Positions 1 to 8,268 of a DNA stretch of 64,000 bases are shown here, one piece after another. The stretch comes from Nocardia sp. MH4 (GTDB lineage: Bacteria; Actinomycetota; Actinomycetes; Mycobacteriales; Mycobacteriaceae): the NCBI RefSeq assembly GCF_019266065.1, contig NZ_LPNR01000098.1, forward strand, positions 33,039 through 97,038, given 5' to 3'. Numbering within the stretch: position 1 is the first letter of the stretch; every line of letters starts with the position of its first letter. The notes under the pieces were generated by a model, which saw nothing but the letters and a program-made list of their open reading frames with translations, did no database searches and was not told the DNA's origin. A program made the position numbers and the translations under genes.

Positions 1-491
1 AGCGCCGCAGGCTGGACGTGGCGATCGGCATCGTCGGCAAGCCCGACCTGCTGTTCATGGACGAACCCACCGCGGGCTTCGATCCGGCCGCGCGGCGCGA
101 CTTCCACGATCTGGTGCACCGGCTGGCCGATCTGGAGGACACCACGGTGCTGCTCACCACGCACGATCTGGACGAGGCGGAGAAACTCGCCGACCGGCTG
201 CTGATCCTGGCCGGTGGGCGGATCATCGCCGACGGCTCGCCCGACGAGCTGTCCCGCTCGGTCGCGGGCGAGGCGCAGGTGAGCTGGACCGTGGACGGAC
301 AGCGATTCGTGCACACCACCACCGAGTCGACCAAGTACGTACACGAGCTGTTCAAACAGCACGGTGACGACATCGGCGAACTCGAGGTCCGCCGCGCCTC
401 GCTGGAGGACACCTACATGACCCTGGTCCGGCGCGCCGAATCCGGCGACACGGGCGCACCCGTTCACTCTCTCGCGGAGGTCACCCGATGA
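1..491 (+). CDS. ABC transporter ATP-binding protein, 5' truncated by the window edge
   Basis: Only the C-terminal 162 codons are visible; the first complete codon in frame is at base 3. The fragment opens with RRRLDVA, the end of the ABC signature helix, followed by Walker B and D-loop LLFMDEPTAGFDP and the H-loop TTHDLDEAE, so it is the nucleotide-binding subunit of an ABC-2 type exporter. Walker A lies outside the window. Its stop overlaps the start of the permease gene by 4 bp (ATGA), so the two are translationally coupled. The substrate cannot be read from the sequence. Drug or lipid export is a family-based guess. Confidence 0.9.
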   Translation, partial: RRRLDVAIGIVGKPDLLFMDEPTAGFDPAARRDFHDLVHRLADLEDTTVLLTTHDLDEAEKLADRLLILAGGRIIADGSPDELSRSVAGEAQVSWTVDGQRFVHTTTESTKYVHELFKQHGDDIGELEVRRASLEDTYMTLVRRAESGDTGAPVHSLAEVTR

Positions 492-1330
492 ACGTCACCG
501 CTGTCCGCGCCGGACTTGCCCGCGGCGGGATCGAATTGCGCCAGCTCTACACCAACGCTCCCGATCTGATCGGGCAGTTCCTCACCCCGGGCATCTCGCT
601 CGCGGTGCTGTTCCTGCTGCGGAACCGGATGTACGGCGAGAGCGGACTGTCGATCGCCGAGCTGGCCGTCCCCGGCCTGCTCGGCTCCATCATCGCGTTC
701 AACGGCCTGTACGCGGTCCTCAATGTGCTGGTCCTGGACCGGGAGGACGGCACGTTGCTGCGCGCCAAGGCCGTGCCCAGGGGACTGACCGGCTACTTCA
801 CCGGCAGGATCGTGGCAGGCGCGGGCGCGGTGCTCGCGCAGGTCGTTATCGTGCTCGGTGTGGGCATGGTGATCATCGGCGGTTCCTCGCTGACCGACGC
901 GAGCGCGATCGCGATATTCGTCGGGGTAGTGGCGCTCGGTCTGCTGGCCGTGCTGCCCTGGGGCACGATCCTGGGCAGCCTGCTCGACAGCCGCTCGTCG
1001 TTCCTGCTGACGATCCCGCTGATGGGCCTGGTCGCCATCTCCGGCATCTTCTACCCGATCACCGCGCTGCCGGGCTGGTTGCAAGCGGTCGGTCAGGTGT
1101 TCCCGATGTACTGGCTCGGCCTCGGCATGCGCTCGGCGCTGCTGCCCGCCGACGCGGTCGCCGTCGAACTCGAGCAGTCCTGGCGGCACGTGGAGACCGT
1201 GGCGGTTCTGGGGATCTGGACCGTCGCCGGACTGCTGATCGCACCGATCGTCCTGCGGCGCATGGCGGCACTCGAATCCGGCTCCGCGATGGCCGCGCGC
1301 AGGGACAAGGCGATGCAGCGTGCCTTCTGA
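488..1330 (+). CDS. ABC-2 type transporter permease
   Basis: The 280-residue protein has about six hydrophobic segments. Near residue 186 it has the GIFYPI stretch and, after it, the FPMYWLG stretch typical of ABC-2 permeases. It should form the membrane channel energised by the ATPase encoded immediately upstream, whose stop codon overlaps this start. The 3' end overlaps the following XRE regulator gene by 11 bp, so all three genes form one transcription unit. The substrate is unknown. Confidence 0.88.
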   Translation: MNVTAVRAGLARGGIELRQLYTNAPDLIGQFLTPGISLAVLFLLRNRMYGESGLSIAELAVPGLLGSIIAFNGLYAVLNVLVLDREDGTLLRAKAVPRGLTGYFTGRIVAGAGAVLAQVVIVLGVGMVIIGGSSLTDASAIAIFVGVVALGLLAVLPWGTILGSLLDSRSSFLLTIPLMGLVAISGIFYPITALPGWLQAVGQVFPMYWLGLGMRSALLPADAVAVELEQSWRHVETVAVLGIWTVAGLLIAPIVLRRMAALESGSAMAARRDKAMQRAF

Positions 1331-1556
1331 GGTCATCTACAACCGCATCGCGATGCTGCGCGCCGAGCGCGGCATCTCGCGGCGGGACCTGGCCGAAGCG
1401 CTCGGCGTGCACTATCAGACCGTCGGCTATCTCGAACGGGGCGAATACAGCCCCAGCCTGCATCTCGCCCTGCGGATCGCGGCCTACTTCGAGGTGGCGG
1501 TGGAGGTGGTGTTCTCCACCGAGCCGTTCCCCCGGCTCGGTGCCGAGACCGCGTGA
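1320..1556 (+). CDS. XRE-family HTH regulator, compact
   Basis: This 78-residue protein is little more than a Cro/C1-type helix-turn-helix (about residues 5-60, with the recognition helix around HYQTVGYLERGEYSP). It belongs to the short YozG-like regulators often encoded beside ABC-2 exporters. The GTG start lies inside the permease gene. A strong hairpin follows 10 bp after the stop, so it closes the operon. Autoregulation of the exporter operon is a reasonable inference. Confidence 0.85.
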   Translation: MPSEVIYNRIAMLRAERGISRRDLAEALGVHYQTVGYLERGEYSPSLHLALRIAAYFEVAVEVVFSTEPFPRLGAETA

Positions 1557-1566
1557 AACACCGCCG

Positions 1567-1598
1567 ACCGTCCGGCACCCAGAGCGGTGCCGGACGGT
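1567..1598 (+). terminator. Rho-independent-like terminator after the exporter operon
   Basis: A perfect 12-bp stem (1567-1578 with 1587-1598) with an 8-nt loop is followed by a short T run. It sits between two convergent units, the exporter operon on + and the reductase gene on -, and may serve both. Confidence 0.75.
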
Positions 1599-1658
1599 TT
1601 CGGCGTGTCGACTTCGACTGTGCCGCAGGGCACTCGGAAGCCGATCGGCCGGGCGATC

Positions 1659-2537
1659 TCAGCGGGCCGCGCCACGGATCAGCTCGAAGGTCGACACCGG
1701 CTTGCCCGCCGCCTCGCTGGCCTCGACCGCCTTGCGCCAGTACGACTGCGCCAGGTGCGAGAAGCCGGCGTCGACGCCGACCTCCTCGCTGGCGTCGATG
1801 ATGTGCTGCGCGCCGGCCACCATCATCTTCAGCGAGGCCAGGTCGGCCCAGCCGCCGTTCTGGTTGGCCACCGAGAACTGCTCCATGAAGTACGGGAAGG
1901 CCTCGCTGGAACGGACCGCGAACGGCACGAACTGGGCGATGTCGTGGCCGGACTTCGCGATCACCGCGGTCGCCTGGTCGAAGGCCAGCAGCCAGGGATG
2001 GAAGATGACCAGCAACGCCTGGTAGAAGACCTGGGCGAGGCCGTCGTCGGCGCCGAGGTACTCCTGCGGGCTGAGCGGACGCAGCAGCTCGGCGTGCGCG
2101 TCGAACACCTCCTTCGGACCGCTGTAGAAGATGTAGGACGCGGGGTGCTCGATGTTGTCGCCCGCCGACATCACCCCGCCGGAGAGGAACTGCGCGCCAC
2201 GCTCGCGCACCCAGGCCGCCCCGGCCCTCGCCTTGTCCGGCGAGTCCGACGACAGGTTGGCGATCACCTTGCCCGCCAGGGCTTCCGGCGCCTGACCGAG
2301 CACGTCGTACATGGCGGCGTAATGAGTCAGGCTCAGGACCGACACCTCGTTGGCGGCCAGCGCCTCGGCGACGGTGTCGGCGCGCTTGGCACCGAGCGCG
2401 ACCATCGCGTCGACCTTGTCGGGGCTGCGGTTCCAGACGGTGACCTCGACGCCTGCCGCCAGGAAGGCGCGGACCATGGCCTGCCCCATCGGGCCGAGGC
2501 CGAGCACGGAGACGGAGCGGGTGGACTGTTCGGACAT
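1659..2537 (-). CDS. NADPH-dependent imine reductase/reductive aminase-like oxidoreductase
   Basis: The 292-residue protein opens with a Rossmann motif GLGPMGQ and NRSP for NADP binding. It also has the blocks LSSDSPDKAR, FLSGGVM and IFYSGP, and the helical C-terminal domain that are diagnostic of the imine reductase branch of the beta-hydroxyacid dehydrogenase superfamily. These enzymes reduce cyclic imines or iminium ions, usually with unknown physiological substrates. I chose the ATG at 2537 because GAAGGGG precedes it; a further in-frame start 17 codons upstream has no such site. It is divergent from an HxlR regulator, its likely controller. Confidence 0.82.
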   Translation of the reverse strand: MSEQSTRSVSVLGLGPMGQAMVRAFLAAGVEVTVWNRSPDKVDAMVALGAKRADTVAEALAANEVSVLSLTHYAAMYDVLGQAPEALAGKVIANLSSDSPDKARAGAAWVRERGAQFLSGGVMSAGDNIEHPASYIFYSGPKEVFDAHAELLRPLSPQEYLGADDGLAQVFYQALLVIFHPWLLAFDQATAVIAKSGHDIAQFVPFAVRSSEAFPYFMEQFSVANQNGGWADLASLKMMVAGAQHIIDASEEVGVDAGFSHLAQSYWRKAVEASEAAGKPVSTFELIRGAAR

Positions 2538-2682
2538 CTGATGCCCCTTCGATTCTCGATTGTTCGATGGTTCGGCGCCGGAATCCATGGTGGTCGGCGC
2601 GGGTATCGTCGGGAAGACCGAACGTCGGGGTGTGGTTGCTTACCCTGAGGTCCGAAATACGGTCGGAAGGGGTGCACCAACA

Positions 2683-3054
2683 ATGAAAAGTGACACAGAT
2701 CACGACGTGTGCGGCATGAGCCTGGCGATCGACGTCGTCGGCGGGAAGTGGAAGCTGCACCTGATGTGGGTGCTCGGCGCGGGCCCGCAGCGGTTCGGGC
2801 AGATCCGGCGACTACTCGACGGGGTGAGCGAGAAGGTGCTCACCGAGAACCTGCGCCAGCTGGAAGGCGCGGGCGTGGTGCACCGCGAGGTCTATCCCGA
2901 GATCCCGCCGCGCGTCGAATACTCGCTGACCCCGCTCGGCGAGACCCTGCGGCTGGCGCTGGAGCCACTGGAGAACTGGGGCGACACCCACCGCGCCGAG
3001 CTCGCCGTGAACACCCGCCCGAGCGCGCCCGTCCCTACCGCTGTCGCGCTGTAG
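2683..3054 (+). CDS. HxlR-family transcriptional regulator
   Basis: The 123-residue winged-helix protein has the family signature: an early Cys (CGMSLAIDVVGGKWK), then RFGQIRR, VLTENLRQLE and a C-terminal LENWGD helix. HxlR proteins often sense reactive electrophiles or quinones through that Cys and control a divergent oxidoreductase, which fits the imine-reductase-like gene on the other strand. The ATG at 2683 is preceded by GGAAGGGG; the open frame extends further upstream without a plausible start. The last 20 bp overlap the convergent glycerate kinase gene. Confidence 0.88.
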   Translation: MKSDTDHDVCGMSLAIDVVGGKWKLHLMWVLGAGPQRFGQIRRLLDGVSEKVLTENLRQLEGAGVVHREVYPEIPPRVEYSLTPLGETLRLALEPLENWGDTHRAELAVNTRPSAPVPTAVAL

Positions 3055-4189
3055 CCCATCGCGACAGGCGGTCGAGCGCGATCCGTTCGCCGACGCGTTC
3101 GAGCAGCGCCGCCGCGTTCGCGATCGAGCGCGACGGATTCGGTTCGAGATCGGCGAGCGCGTAACACCCGGCGAAGCCCGCCGCCCGGATCTCCCCGGGC
3201 GACAACATCGTTCGGCCCACCGCCGCGACCACCGGCACCCCGGCCGCCTTGGCCGCGGCGGCCACCCCGACCGGCGCCTTGCCGTGCATGCTCTGGTGAT
3301 CCAGCGACCCCTCGCCGGTGACGACCAGGTTCGCCCCGGCCACCAGCGCGGGGAATTCCAGCAGCTCGAGCAGCACATCGATACCGCTGCGGACCTGCGC
3401 GCCGAGCACCGCGAGCGCGCCGAATCCGGTACCACCCGCCGCGCCCGCGCCGCCGATCTCGGCGTAACCGGTCCCCAGCACCGCTGCCCAATTGGTGAGT
3501 GCCGCTTCGAGATCCACCATCCGCGCGGCGTCGGCGCCCTTCTGCGGCGCGTACACCGCCACCGCACCCGCGGGGCCGAGTAGCGGATTGTCCACATCAC
3601 AGGCCAGCGTGAACCGCGCCTGCGCGATCGCCGGATGCAGCGCGGCCCGGTCGACCGACACCACCCGGCTCAACAGCGCGACCACGTCGAATCCGGTGAC
3701 CTCGCTTCGCAATTCGCTGCCGTCGCGGTCGAGCAGGCGCAGGCCGAGCGCCTGCAGGAAGCCCGCGCCGCCGTCGGTGGACGCGCTGCCGCCGAGTCCG
3801 AGGACGATCTCGCGCGCGCCGTGATCGAGCGCGTGCGCGACCACCACTCCGAGGCCGAAGGTGTTCGCCCGGATCGGCTCCAATCGACCGCCGGGGAGCT
3901 TGACCAGCCCGACCGCCGCGGCCAGCTCGACCACCGCGGTGTCGCCGTGCACGGCGTAGACCGCGGTCGACGGTTCCCCGGTCGGGCCGGGGGCCGGGAC
4001 CACGATCCGCTGCCAGCCCGCGGCGGCGAACGCGTCCACCATGCCGTCGCCGCCGTCGGCGACCGGCACGCAGCGCACGTCGACGGACGGCGCGGCCCGG
4101 CGGATCCCGGCCGCCAGCGCGATGGCGACCTCGGGCGCGGTGAGCGAGCCCTTGAACTTGTCGGGCGCGAGCACCACACGTGCGGTCAT
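3035..4189 (-). CDS. Glycerate kinase (GlxK/GarK family)
   Basis: The 384-residue protein matches family length (about 375-385). It carries the hallmark N-terminus APDKFKGSLTAPEVA, the Gly-rich ADGGDGM block and the GLGGSASTDGGAG loop of 2-glycerate kinases, which phosphorylate D-glycerate with ATP. The ATG at 4189 has a near-perfect GGAGGAG site 6 bp upstream. The neighbours (HxlR regulator, GNAT, acyltransferase) are not obviously metabolically linked. The window also encodes a glucosylglycerate hydrolase at 25543, whose product, glycerate, would be a natural substrate; that link is inference. Confidence 0.92.
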   Translation of the reverse strand: MTARVVLAPDKFKGSLTAPEVAIALAAGIRRAAPSVDVRCVPVADGGDGMVDAFAAAGWQRIVVPAPGPTGEPSTAVYAVHGDTAVVELAAAVGLVKLPGGRLEPIRANTFGLGVVVAHALDHGAREIVLGLGGSASTDGGAGFLQALGLRLLDRDGSELRSEVTGFDVVALLSRVVSVDRAALHPAIAQARFTLACDVDNPLLGPAGAVAVYAPQKGADAARMVDLEAALTNWAAVLGTGYAEIGGAGAAGGTGFGALAVLGAQVRSGIDVLLELLEFPALVAGANLVVTGEGSLDHQSMHGKAPVGVAAAAKAAGVPVVAAVGRTMLSPGEIRAAGFAGCYALADLEPNPSRSIANAAALLERVGERIALDRLSRWATARQR

Positions 4190-4346
4190 GCTGTCTCCTC
4201 CTGCGATGCTCGGGTGCCCTCCGTGGTGACGCGAGCAGGCGTGTCCCCACGCTGACCGATCATCCCGACATTGTCCGGGCTCGGACCGAAACCCGCCATA
4301 CGCGGACCCCACCGTCGAATGTCGCGGACCGGGGTAGTTTCGACGC

Positions 4347-4658
4347 ATGGCGACCGAGGTCCGCAACAACGCCGCGCTCGAGCGGTTCGAACTCACCGCC
4401 GACGGAGTCCCCGCCGGCTATATCGAGTACCAGGACACCGGGGCCGAACGCGCCCTCGTGCACACCGAGATCTATCCCCGATTCGAGGGCCAGGGACTGG
4501 CCAACGTGCTCACTCAGGCCGCGCTGGACGCCGGCCGCGCCGAGGGGTTCAGCGTGCTGCCGCTGTGTCCGGTGGTCCTGCACTTCGTCAAGACCCATCC
4601 GGCCTACATCTCGCTGGTGCCGCAGCGGGCGCGGGAGCTGTTCGGGTTGCCTCAGTAG
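4347..4658 (+). CDS. Small GNAT-type N-acetyltransferase (YidJ/COG2388 type)
   Basis: This 103-residue protein is a minimal GNAT fold. A central strand reads AERALVHTEIYP, the acetyl-CoA loop is FEGQGLANVL (reduced R/Q-x-x-G-x-G/A motif), and LCPVVLHFVKTHP carries the conserved Cys-Pro of the YidJ-like subfamily. The target is unknown. The gene reads convergently into an acyltransferase gene, overlapping it by 7 bp. Confidence 0.8.
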   Translation: MATEVRNNAALERFELTADGVPAGYIEYQDTGAERALVHTEIYPRFEGQGLANVLTQAALDAGRAEGFSVLPLCPVVLHFVKTHPAYISLVPQRARELFGLPQ

Positions 4659-5413
4659 CTCGCGACCGCCGCGTCGACGGCCAGTTGCAGTTCGTCCTTG
4701 ACGAGGCGGGCGATATCGGCGGGCCGCTGCGGCAGCTCCAGCACCGGCGACCGGAAGTAGAACCGGGCGGCGACGACCTCCGCGGCGGTCGGCTCGACCT
4801 TCGGGTCGGGTCGCGGACCGTAACTCATCGCCAGGGCGACCAGCGCGGGCGGCGCGTCCAGCTTGGCCGCGCGGAACGCGATATGACCGATCCCGCTGCC
4901 GACGGACTGCACCGTCACCGGGTCGACGTCGTTGCAGGTGCCCTCGGGGAAGATCGCCAGGTGATCACCGGCGGCCAGACGCTGCGCGCAGACATCCATC
5001 ATGCGCTGACCTGCGGCGTTGACGGCCCTGATGCCGTGGTCCTTGCCGCGGAACACCGGGATGCCGCCCATCATGTCGACCTTGCGGCGCTGCTCGGGAT
5101 CGACGAACAGTTCGTCCTTGGCCAGCACCCGCACCCGGCCGATCTTGCCGCGCAGCGGTGAGCGCCACGCCGTCGCGGCGACGGTGTACGGATCGCTGGT
5201 GGAGAGGTGATTGATCGCGAAGATCACCGGGCGCCCGCTGCGGACCAGGGCCTTCAGCTGCTGCTTCGCGCCGTCGGCGAAGGCCACCCGCGGGCGGAAG
5301 CGCCGGGCCAGCACGGCATAGGACGCCAGCGCCTTCCAGCGATTCTGCTGATGTCGCTGGTAGTAGTCGTACACGGCGTCACTGTTTTCGAGAAGGACCT
5401 CGGGCGAGTGCAT
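4652..5413 (-). CDS. 1-acyl-sn-glycerol-3-phosphate acyltransferase family protein (PlsC-like)
   Basis: The 253-residue protein shows the acyltransferase blocks in order: NHLSTSDP (the NHX4D catalytic motif), the GGIPVFRGKDHGIRA region, FPEGTCND (block III, substrate phosphate binding) and VALAMSYGPRP (block IV). Such enzymes acylate lysophosphatidate or related lipids at the membrane. No signal peptide is visible. The start at 5413 lies about 100 bp from the divergent YqgE gene. The acyl acceptor is uncertain, because Nocardia encode several paralogues. Confidence 0.87.
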   Translation of the reverse strand: MHSPEVLLENSDAVYDYYQRHQQNRWKALASYAVLARRFRPRVAFADGAKQQLKALVRSGRPVIFAINHLSTSDPYTVAATAWRSPLRGKIGRVRVLAKDELFVDPEQRRKVDMMGGIPVFRGKDHGIRAVNAAGQRMMDVCAQRLAAGDHLAIFPEGTCNDVDPVTVQSVGSGIGHIAFRAAKLDAPPALVALAMSYGPRPDPKVEPTAAEVVAARFYFRSPVLELPQRPADIARLVKDELQLAVDAAVASY

Positions 5414-5519
5414 GCCGAGACCCTACCGGGCGGGCCCGCGGGCGGTCGGACGAGAAAATTTCCGGTCCGCGGCGGTCCGCGGGGAGCGCGCGACACCGGT
5501 CCAATGCGATGATGGCTCG

Positions 5520-6158
5520 GTGGCACGCGGAGACGACCCGGACGAGCGCCGGACTCGCGACGGGCACGGCGATGACCGGCGGCGCGGGCACCCCGCGGTG
5601 GGCGTCCGCGCGGGCAATCTGCTGGTGTCGGCGATCGACCTGGTGGAACCGACCTTCCGGCGGACCGTGGTGTACGTCATCGAGCACAACGACGCCGGCA
5701 GCCTCGGCGTGGTGCTGAACCGGCCGAGCGAGACCCCGGTGCGCGACGTCCTGCCCGCCTGGGCCGACCTGGCCGCCCAGCCGACCGACCTCTACATCGG
5801 TGGTCCGGTCAAACGCGACGCCGCCCTGTGCCTGGGCACCCTGCGCACCGGCGCCGACATCTCCGAGGTGCGCGGCCTGCGCCGGGTCGACGGCCGGGTG
5901 GTGCTGGTCGACCTGGACGCCGATCCGGCCGAGATCGGCCCGCTGGTCGAGGGCATCCGGATCTTCGCCGGGTACGCGGGCTGGTCGATGGGCCAGCTCG
6001 ACGGCGAACTCGACAACGACGACTGGATCGTGGTCTCGGCGCTGCCGTCGGATCCGCTCGCCACCGACCGGCACGACCTGTGGGCGAGCGTGCTGCGCCG
6101 CCAGCCGCTGCCGCTGGCCCTGCTCGCCACGCACCCGATTGAACTCGAACGCAACTGA
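5520..6158 (+). CDS. YqgE/AlgH family protein
   Basis: The 212-residue protein matches UPF0301/AlgH along its length: VRAGNLLVSAIDLVEPTF, VLNRPSE, YIGGPV, GYAGWSMGQLDGEL, and a C-terminal RRQPLPLALLATHP block. The fold is known but the biochemical role is not. I chose the GTG at 5520, which gives a length like the mycobacterial orthologue (Rv0038 from memory); the longer open frame upstream is low-complexity. The end of the gene carries the putative promoter of the next sigma-factor operon. Confidence 0.85.
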   Translation: MARGDDPDERRTRDGHGDDRRRGHPAVGVRAGNLLVSAIDLVEPTFRRTVVYVIEHNDAGSLGVVLNRPSETPVRDVLPAWADLAAQPTDLYIGGPVKRDAALCLGTLRTGADISEVRGLRRVDGRVVLVDLDADPAEIGPLVEGIRIFAGYAGWSMGQLDGELDNDDWIVVSALPSDPLATDRHDLWASVLRRQPLPLALLATHPIELERN

Positions 6159-6166
6159 TCCCGTTA
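6140..6166 (+). promoter_or_regulatory. Putative ECF (SigL-like, autoregulated) promoter
   Basis: TGAAC at 6140-6144 and CGTTA at 6162-6166 are separated by 17 bp. This matches the TGAAC...CGT pattern recognised by SigL-type ECF factors, and it sits directly upstream of such a sigma-factor gene. The -35 element lies inside the end of the YqgE gene. Transcription would start about 10 bp before the AGGAG site at 6182. Confidence 0.6.
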
Positions 6167-6193
6167 CTCCTTCGACAGATCAGGAGTGACACC

Positions 6194-6214
6194 ATGAATA
6201 TCGACGAGCAGTGA
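6194..6214 (+). CDS. Six-codon leader ORF (MNIDEQ) in frame with the sigma factor
   Basis: ATG at 6194 is preceded 8 nt upstream by AGGAG, the best ribosome site in the region. After six codons it stops at TGA (6212-6214). The sigma-factor ATG at 6227 is in the same frame, four codons later, and has no comparable ribosome site. Translation of the leader with reinitiation is the simplest reading. A sequencing error or recent nonsense change in a longer sigma factor is the alternative. Confidence 0.4.
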   Translation: MNIDEQ

Positions 6215-6226
6215 CCCGGACCGCCG

Positions 6227-6736
6227 ATGGACGACGGTCGCGACGAACTGATGCGCGCGCTCTACGCCGAGCACGCTCCCGCGCTGTGGCGCTTCACCCT
6301 GGGCCTGGTGCGCGATCCCGGCCGGGCCGAGGACATCGTGCAGGAGACCTTGCTGCGGGCCTGGCAACGGCCCGCGGTGCTCGAGCAGACCGAGACCTCA
6401 CCGCGCGCGTGGCTGTTCACCGTGGCCCGTAATCTTGCCGTCGACGAACACCGCAGCGCGCGACACCGCCGGGAGTTCGGCACCGACACACCCCCGGAAC
6501 AGGTCAGCCCCGATCAGTCCGATCGGGCGCTGGACGGCTGGCTCGTCGCCGACGCGCTCAGCACGCTGAGCCAGGATCATCGCGAGGTGATCGTGCGGGC
6601 CTACTACCGCGGCCTCGGCATGCAGCAGATCGCCGACGAGCTGGGCATTCCGCCGGGCACGGTGAAGTCGCGGCTGCACTACGGCATGCGAGCGATGCGA
6701 TTGGCGCTACAGGAGATGGGGGTGACGAACCGATGA
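6227..6736 (+). CDS. ECF RNA polymerase sigma factor, SigL-like
   Basis: The 169-residue protein has sigma region 2 (AEDIVQETLLRAWQRP, with the -10 recognition helix ending PRAWLFTVARNLAVDEHR) and region 4 (LPxDH-like LSQDHREVIVRAYYRGL, then IADELGIPPGTVKSRLHYG). It is coupled by a 4-bp overlap to a zinc anti-sigma gene, as in mycobacterial sigL-rslA, which respond to redox stress. A matching ECF promoter lies upstream, so autoregulation is likely. Assignment to SigL rather than another ECF group rests on this architecture. Confidence 0.85.
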   Translation: MDDGRDELMRALYAEHAPALWRFTLGLVRDPGRAEDIVQETLLRAWQRPAVLEQTETSPRAWLFTVARNLAVDEHRSARHRREFGTDTPPEQVSPDQSDRALDGWLVADALSTLSQDHREVIVRAYYRGLGMQQIADELGIPPGTVKSRLHYGMRAMRLALQEMGVTNR

Positions 6737-7431
6737 CCGATCTCTTCGACGAGTACAGCACCTGGGACGCCGCCTACGTTCTCGGTTCCCTGGGCGCCGA
6801 CGAGCGCCGCGAGTACGAGACGCACCTGCACGACTGCCCGCACTGCACCGAAGCGGTCGCCGACCTGGCCGGGATGCCGGGAATGCTCGCGCTGGTCGAT
6901 CGCGACACCGCCCTGTCGATGATCGAGGCCACCGAACCCGCGATCGCCCACGCCCCCGATCTGCTGCCCTCGCTGGCCGCCGCGGCCGAGAAGAAGCGCC
7001 GGCGAAGTCGCTGGATCGGGGTCGGTAGCGCGGTCGCGGCCGCCGCGGCCGCCGTGGCGATCGCCATCCCGGTGACGGTCACCGTCGCCCGCTCCGACGC
7101 GCCGACCGAACAGGTCGTCGCGGCCCAGCAGATGCGGGCGGTGGAGCAGACACCGGTCAGCGCCGAGGTGAAACTGGTGCGCGACGGCGACCGCACCCGC
7201 CTGGTGATGACCTGCCGCTACGCGCCGAGCAGCTACGGCTCCGGCTACAGCTGGACCTACGGCCTGATCGTCACCGCGGGCGACCAGCGCTTCGAACTCG
7301 ACCAGTGGCCCGCGGGCCCCGGCACCGAGCTCACCGTCGACCGCACGATCGACGCGCCGCCGGAGTCGATCAGCAAGGTCGAGATCACCTCGGTCAGCGC
7401 GGGCCGCACGATCCTGGAAGCCCAGATCTGA
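6733..7431 (+). CDS. Zinc-binding anti-sigma factor, RslA-like
   Basis: The 232-residue protein begins with an anti-sigma domain containing the ZAS motif HLHDCPHC (H-x3-C-x2-C, about residues 32-39). One transmembrane helix lies near residues 95-120 (after RRSRW). The extracytoplasmic tail of about 110 residues is predicted to be beta-rich. Zinc-site oxidation releases the cognate sigma factor in this family. It overlaps the sigma gene by 4 bp, and an 18-bp perfect hairpin closes the operon. Confidence 0.86.
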   Translation: MTDLFDEYSTWDAAYVLGSLGADERREYETHLHDCPHCTEAVADLAGMPGMLALVDRDTALSMIEATEPAIAHAPDLLPSLAAAAEKKRRRSRWIGVGSAVAAAAAAVAIAIPVTVTVARSDAPTEQVVAAQQMRAVEQTPVSAEVKLVRDGDRTRLVMTCRYAPSSYGSGYSWTYGLIVTAGDQRFELDQWPAGPGTELTVDRTIDAPPESISKVEITSVSAGRTILEAQI

Positions 7432-7437
7432 GCACGG

Positions 7438-7478
7438 CCGAACGGTCCCGGAGAGCATGTCTCTCCGGGACCGTTCGG
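7438..7478. terminator. Bidirectional hairpin terminator
   Basis: A perfect 18-bp inverted repeat (7438-7455 with 7461-7478) with a 5-nt loop lies between the convergent anti-sigma and ABC permease genes. Confidence 0.85.
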
Positions 7479-7488
7479 CGCGTGCGGC

Positions 7489-8268
7489 TCAGCTCTGCTT
7501 GCTGAAGATCGACTTCGACCAGAGGTAGCCGCCGCCGGCGATCACCGCGCACCAGCCCAGCGAGACCCAGCCGTTGACGCCGATCTCGGTGCCCATCAGC
7601 AGCCCGCGCAGGGTCTCGGTGATGGGGGTGAAGGGCTGGTACTCGGCGAACTGCCGCAGGCCGACCGGCATGGTGTCGGTGGCGACGAGGCCGCTGCCGA
7701 GGAACGGCATCATCACGATGGGAAACGGTGCGTTGCTGGCGCTTTCGGGGTTCGGCGAGAGCAGACCGAGGGCGATGGCGAGCCAGGTGAAGGCGAAGGT
7801 CACCAGGGTGAGCAGACCGAAGGCGGCCACCCATTCGAGCAGGTTCGCGTTCGGCCGGAAGCCGATCAGCAGCGCGACCCCGGCCATCACGGCCATGCCG
7901 CCCAGCGCCTGGATGAGCGCGCCGAGCACGTGCCCGGTGAGCATCGACGACTGCGAGATCGCCATCACCCGAAAGCGATTCACGATGCCTTTGCTCTTGT
8001 CGGTGGCGATCGAGACGGCCACCGACACGGTCATGTACGCGGGCAGCAACAACAGCATGCCCGGCGCCAGGTAGTCGATGTACTCGCCGCCGGAGGACTT
8101 CTCCAGCGCCCCACCGAAGACGTAGTTGAACACCAGCAGCAGCACGGTGGGCATGATCAGGATGCCGAAGACCATGCTCGGATAGCGCTTGGCGTGGATG
8201 ATGTTGCGCCGCAACATGGTCATGGTGTCGGCGACGGCGTGCTTGTTCGCGACGGTGGTGGTGCTCAT
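7489..8268 (-). CDS. ABC-2 type permease, DrrB-like
   Basis: The 259-residue membrane protein has about six transmembrane helices. It carries the daunorubicin-exporter-type features NIIHAKRYPSMVFGILIMPTVL near the N-terminus and the PFLGSGLVATDTMP and FAEYQPFTPITETLRGLL blocks of DrrB-like permeases. It pairs with the upstream ATPase through a 4-bp overlap. The substrate is probably a hydrophobic small molecule, on family grounds only. Confidence 0.88.
   Translation of the reverse strand: MSTTTVANKHAVADTMTMLRRNIIHAKRYPSMVFGILIMPTVLLLVFNYVFGGALEKSSGGEYIDYLAPGMLLLLPAYMTVSVAVSIATDKSKGIVNRFRVMAISQSSMLTGHVLGALIQALGGMAVMAGVALLIGFRPNANLLEWVAAFGLLTLVTFAFTWLAIALGLLSPNPESASNAPFPIVMMPFLGSGLVATDTMPVGLRQFAEYQPFTPITETLRGLLMGTEIGVNGWVSLGWCAVIAGGGYLWSKSIFSKQS

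Noticed and set aside
464..1336. Long minus-strand open frame opposite the ABC permease gene
   Set aside because: High-GC shadow frame with repetitive Arg/Gly/Asp composition; the plus strand encodes a recognisable ABC-2 permease with coupled neighbours.
4965..5210. Short overlapping frames inside the acyltransferase gene
   Set aside because: They lie wholly within a confidently assigned PlsC-like gene and have no ribosome sites.
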